Assembly (NCBI GenBank): GCA_009921765.1
Contig: RFXC01000196.1
Coordinates: forward strand, 1-7,896
Reading direction: 5' to 3'
DNA length: 7,896 nucleotides
Source of the DNA: Betaproteobacteria bacterium
GTDB lineage: Bacteria; Pseudomonadota; Gammaproteobacteria; Burkholderiales; Burkholderiaceae
Positions 1 through 6,000 of the stretch are shown here, piece by piece (within the stretch, counting starts at the first letter, position 1; each line of letters begins with the position of its first letter). The notes beneath the pieces were generated by a model. It did not search any database. It was given only the letters and a program-made list of their open reading frames with translations, and had not been told where the DNA came from. The translations under genes and the position numbers were made by a program.

Positions 1-3000
1 TGATTGGTGCAAGCGGCATCGAGGCCACCGTATCGCTGGCTGGCCAGACCGCCGGCATCATCGACGGCCGACTCGGGCTGGTGGTGCCGCTGCCCGCGCC
101 TGCGCTCAGCGCCTCGCCCGGCGGCTCGCCGGTAGACGAGGGGATTGCCGGCATCAACGACAACAACCCCGCAACCAAGTACCTGAACTATGCGGGCCCG
201 GGCACCGGCTTTACCACCGCGCTGCCCCAGGCCAAGGCGCTCAACTCGCTGCTCCTCACCAGCCGTACCAACGACGACATCTGGCAGTGGGATCCGAAGA
301 CCTGGGAGGTCTGGGGATCGAACAACAGCGTTGACTGGGGCGATACCAGCTGGACCAAACTGGGTGCGGGCGACACGCTGCTGGGTGATGCGCGCGGATC
401 GCAGAGCGTGGTGAGCTTTGCGAACGACACGCCCTACCGCTTCTACAAGGTGGTGTTCCCCACCACCAAGGGCATCTCGCAGGGCAAGGCCTATATGCAC
501 CTTGCCGAGGCGCTGCTCTTTGCGGCGCCCGCGGGCACGGTGAACGGCTCACCAGGATCGTCGCCGAACAATGAACTGGTCGGCAACGTGATCGATGGCA
601 ACCCGGCCACCAAGTATCTGAACACCACCGGACCGGGATCGGGCTTCACGTTCACGCTCCCGACGGAGCAGGTGCTGGATGCCCTCTCGCTCACCACGCG
701 CACCAACGACAACATCTGGCAGTGGGATCCCAAGACCTGGCAGGTCTGGGGCTCGAATGACAGCGCGGTCTGGGACGCCACCACCTGGACGCAACTGGGT
801 GAGGGTGCAACGGGTCTGGCCAACGGGCGCGGCGCATCCAGCGTGGTCGCCTTCAACAACACCACGGCATACAAGTTCTATAAGGTGGTCTTCCCGACCA
901 CGAAGGGCGTGTTCACCGGCAAGAGCTACATGCATGTTGCCGATGCCAAGCTCTTCAAGCGGCCGCCGGCGGGCGCCACCGGCACGCTGCCGGGCGAGGG
1001 CTTTGCGTTCACGCTCGATGCGACCGCCAAGGTACCGATTCCGTTCATCAACGAATCGCTCTATGGCGATATCTCGATTGGCGCGAACTTCACCGGTGCG
1101 CCGGTTGATCAAGCCGTCAAGGTATCGGGTCAGACGATCGACGTGTCGTTCAAAGCCGATGGCGAGACCCGCTTTGCCCTCAGCAACCTCGACGGCTCGC
1201 TGGGTGGCCAGATCGGCGGCGCGCTGCGCACGATCGCGAGCCAGATGAGCGGCTTGCGCTCGGATCTGATTAACGCCGAGCCGCTTCCGATCATCAACCA
1301 GACGCTTGACGAGATTCTGAACATCTCGCCCTACCTGCGGGTGGGTGACGATGTGCTGGCCTATCTCAACAAGCCGGCGTCGTTCTTCGGCGTGAAGGGC
1401 GTGCCCACCGTGCGGGGCCTGCAGGCCTATCTCGAGTGGGCCAATTCCGACCGGGCGGGTCCCACGGTCACGGCCGTCACCGCGTCGTCAACGCGTTCTC
1501 CGAACGGCGAGGGCGCAGCCGCCGCGATCGACGGTTCGCCCTCATCGAAATATCTGAACTACGGCAAGGAAGGCTCCGGCCTGGTGATGACCTTGTCCGA
1601 GGCGGCGATCGTCGACTCGATTTCGCTCACCACCGCTAGCGACAATCCCGAACGCGACCCGCTCGAGATATCGATTTATGCCTCGAACAGCGCGACCGCG
1701 CCCGCCTGGGGCTCGACCGGCTGGGTCGAGATTGCGACCGATGTGGAAACCGGACTCACCACCGCCCGGAACGCCTCGCGCTCGGTCAACTTTGCCAACA
1801 CCACCCGCTATCAGCACTACAAGATCGTCTTCACCAAGCTGCGGGACACGTTCAGGGCCAACAGCGTGCAGGTGGCCGAGATCAACCCGTTCCCGCAGAA
1901 GGGCCTGGTGTTCAATCTCGATGACAAGGGCTTGAAGTTCGGACTGAAGGCTGCCATTGGCGCGAAGGTTGAAGACCTGAAGCTTGATATCGGCTCGCAG
2001 CTGGGCGGTATCGGTCTCGAGTTGGAAGGCGACCTGCTGTTCGATGCGAATTTCTCGGCGGCGCTCGACTTCGATCTCAACATCGGCTGGTCCAAGGGCT
2101 TCTCCGCTTCGTTCAACCTGAACGATCTGAGCTTCTCGGGCGCGCTGTCCGCGCGCGACGTGGTGTTGAAGGCGAGCCTGGGACCGATTGCGCTCAGCAT
2201 TGGCCGCGAGGGCGATGCCGAGCCCGCCCAGCGCGACGCGCAGGGCAATATCACCAAACCGGCGGTCCCCTGGGCGCGCGGGCTGCTCGATGCGGCAATC
2301 GGTGGTCGGATGGCTTGGCAGAACGGCGTGTTCACGCTCAAGCCCACCGCCAGCCGCTTCAACCTGGAGCTGCCGCTCTATGCGTCGGTGGCGGGCTTTG
2401 ATCTGGTTGCCTCCGGCAGCGCTGTGCCCACGGCCAAGCTGACGGGTGACCCGCTCGCCGGCAAGTTCGACTTCAAGACCGAGAACTTCGACCAGCTGAG
2501 CAATATCAGCCGGATGTCGATCACCGACCTGTTGCTCGCGCTGCCGGGCATCCTGTCGTATCTGGAGAGCGTAAGCGCCGAGAGCCTCGGGATCGGCGAT
2601 TTGCCGTTCGTGTCGCAGGGCGTGGATCAGCTGCTCGATCTGGCGGGCGTCTTCAAGCGCACGGTGGTCGACAAGGTCGACACCTATCGTCCGATCAAGC
2701 TCTGGACTGCGGCAGCGAACGAGAGGGCCGCGGCAAGTGGCACAGCCTCAATACCGAATGGCGTTCGGTCAACGCTGGTGGGCAGCGCCGGCCAGTTCGC
2801 CAAATCGATGGCCGGTTACTGGATCACGCTGTCGGGTGCGAATGGTGGCTGGCTCACCCCCACGCAGATCGTGTCGGTGTCGGCTGACGGCTCCACACTC
2901 ACGTTGCGGGACTCCTACTCGACTGGCCGCACCGGTGTTCAGTACAAGGTGCATGAGCGGCGCGAAAATATCCGCACCATTGACGAGTTCGTTGCCGCGT

Positions 3001-6000
3001 TCAACGAGGCCTTCAAAGACTCGCGGATTCTTGGAACGATCACCTACAACGCCGAAACCGGCGATCTGCGGATTCCGCTGCGGCTGCGCGAGCGGCTGGT
3101 TGGAATCGATACACCGATCGACCTGGGCTTTGGCGAAGATCAGCCGATCAGCCTCAGCACCTCCGCGCACGGCAAACTCGATGTCGATGTGGATGCGGGC
3201 TTTGACCTGATTCTGGCGCTGGGCGGCGAGCGCTTCCAGATTGCGCTCGACGACGTGCGTGCGAATGCCGATGTCTTGCTGGATGTGTCCGATCTCGAGG
3301 TCACCGCGAAGCTGGGCTTCGTTGGGCTCAAGGCGGGCGGCGCCGGCACCGGCACCGGGGTGCGGCTGGATGCCGGCGTGCACTTCGCGCTTGATCGCGA
3401 TCCGTCGAAGCAGACTGCGGGCGATTCGCGCTTTACGCTTACCGAACTCGCCTCGAGCGAGGCGCTCAATGCGATCCGCTTCAATGTTGACGGCGATGCG
3501 CGCGCGAGCATCCGCGGGCTCTCGCTGGTCGGTGGCAAGGACGCGAGCTTCTCGATCGCGCCAGACCTTGAACTGGCGCTGATCGTCCCCGACCTGTCGC
3601 GTTTTGGCGAGGTGAAGCTGGTCCAATCGACACCGACCCTGCTGTCGCGCTTTGACGGTGCGGGTAAGCTCGAGCGCAAGCAGACCACCGAACTCCCGCT
3701 TTCGGGCCAGTTCAAGGCGGGCGACGTGCTGCGCCTCGGTGATGTATCGGCAGCCGATATCGTCTACAAGGTGACCGCGGCCGACGTGGCGGCCGCCTCC
3801 GCCGAGACGCCCCTTGCTGCGGTATTGGCGGGCAGGCTGGCAACCGCGGTTGCTGCCGCGCAAGGCGCACGCGTCACGGCAGTGGCCGATGGCGCGATGC
3901 TGCGCCTGACCTCGACCGTGTTGGGTAGTGCCGGCGGTTTCAACGTCACGCCGACGGTCGTGCGGACGGTAGGCAGCACCGGCGTGATCGGTGAGCGCAA
4001 TGTCGGATTCGACCGCGCAGCCGCGCTCACGGGCGGTCTGATCGGCGCGAGCGACGTGGTGGTCGCGCTGCCCGATGTGGGCTCGCTCTTTGATCTCAGC
4101 CGCCTTACCTTTGCCGACATCGTTTCGGGTCTGCGCTTTGCGCTCTCGACGATCGACGATGTCGTGGGCGAGCAGCCGTTCTACAACCAGACGCTCCCGA
4201 TCCTTGACCGTTCGCTCGGCGAACTGCTGGACCTGGGCGATGTGTTCCTGGGCCGAATCGAAGCCGCCGGCAACACGCCGGCTGCGGCGCTCGACGCGGT
4301 CGAGGCCATCATCGAGGAAGCGCTTGGCATCAGCCCCGATCTCTTCGACCTCACGCTGGGTGCCACGCAGCTCATCATTGATGTGAACCTCGAGGCCGCT
4401 TACTCGGCCGATTTCGCGCTCAACCTGAAACTTGCCGACCTGATCGGCATGGCGCTGCCCAATGTCGCGATCCCCGATGCGCTCTACAAGCTGGTCGACA
4501 GCTCCGGCGAGGCGAAGATCGCCCTGAAGGTGGGTGCGGCACTTGACCTGCAGGTCGGTATCGGTCTGCCGGGCACGTCGGCGCCAGCGGTTGAATTGAT
4601 CGACTACGATCCGGCGACCGGCAAGGGTACGCGCGTGAAGCTGGATGCGCGCCTGGTGGCCGACGACATCGACCTGCGACTGAAGGCCGGGCCGTTCGAT
4701 ATCGGAATCGACAGTGGCCGGGTGGTGTTCGATGCCGACGGCAGGCTGGCCGAGGCTGCGCCTGCAACAGCAGCGGCCCCGGAAGAAGGCGCTGCGCCCG
4801 AAGCGGCCGCAGCGGCGCAGGCCGCCACCGAAAGCGTGGTCGTCGACGCGCCCGCGTCGCTCACCGTATCGCTCAAGAACGGCGCCCCCGAGATCGTTGC
4901 CGAGGGCGGGTTCTCGATCAATCTGCCGCTCACCTTCGTGGTGGGTTCGCGCACGATCAAGCTGGGTGAGCTTTCGATTGGCACCAATCCGGCTTACGGC
5001 AACCGCGGGCTCGAGGCCTTCGTCCGCGAGGTCGCCAACAACTCCGCCTTCCCGAGGCTGGAGGTCAATGGCAAGGTTGAAAGCGCGCTGCAGGTCAAGC
5101 TGCCCGACTTCGATGTGTTCAATGCCAAGCCGCCGTCATTGCTCGAGGTGCTCTACGACCCGACACCGGTGCTCGATGGCGTCGACTTCGCGCTCGGCTC
5201 GGTGCAGGATGTATTCGAGAACACGCTGGTTGCGAATCTGCCGCTGATTGGCGACAAGCTCTCGCAGCTGGGCGGAATGATTGCAGAGCTTCGGAACGGG
5301 CTGCTCGGCGACCTGCGGGCGCGCCTGAGCGAGCCGGGCAAGACCGTCGAAATCATGCGGACCACGCTCTACCAGGTGTTCGGTGAGCGGCTTGGCATTC
5401 TGCGCGATGCCAACGGCGACAAGCTGGTGACGCTCAGCGATATCTCGATCGATTTCTACGATATTGAAGGCAAGCGACTTGCCGCCTGGGTGCCCGGCGC
5501 CGAGATGCCGCGCGAGGCCGATTCGATCCGTATCGATATGGATCTCGGCGGCCGCGTGCTGGGCACCGGCATCGACATCCCATTGGATCTCAACCTGCCA
5601 GGCTTTGAGCTGAAGGTCGACGGTGGCTTCGCGCTCGAGTTGCAGTGGGCTTACGACTTTGGTTTCGGCCTGTCGGTGGCTGATGGCTTCTTCCTCAGCA
5701 CCAATGCCGACGCGACACCCGAACTCCGTCTGGATGCCCTCGCCTATCTGGATGGTTCGCCCAAGGATCCGACCGTCATTACACCGTTTGCCGGCAGCGG
5801 CAAATTGCTGTTCTTCAGCGCGGCCGTCACCGACCGCGACCTGGATCCCGACGCCGCGGGCTTCCAGCCGAGCGGGTTGCGCGCGCAGCTGGGCATCGAC
5901 ATCAAGGGCAACGTGAAGCAAAGCCGCCTCACCTTGTCGGATCTGATGTCCAACCCGTCGGCCGTGCTGGGCGTGACCTTCACTGCCGATGCCGACATGC

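Larger units (their letters stand above)
108..962 (+). repeat. Tandem in-frame duplication, 435-bp period
   Basis: Two consecutive copies of one module lie head to tail with a constant 435-bp spacing and no insertion or deletion at any anchor compared. The best conserved nucleotide stretch is around 270-330 versus 705-765, where most differences are silent. Conservation is strongest in the aromatic core and in the closing strand, and weakest at the module edges (36-60 and 181-205 in residue numbering). This is a duplication of a whole domain, old enough to have diverged to roughly 61% protein identity while keeping its length. Confidence 0.88.

Noticed and set aside
679..1248. 189-codon + strand frame overlapping discoidin copy B
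   Set aside because: Its translation is a Ser/Arg/Pro-rich shadow in a shifted frame. The main frame shows conserved duplicated residues over the same bases, so selection acts on that frame.
2769..3863. 364-codon open frame on the minus strand
   Set aside because: Same reasoning: Arg-, Gln- and Ala-rich shadow translation opposite the real beta-rich coding sequence, without any domain pattern.
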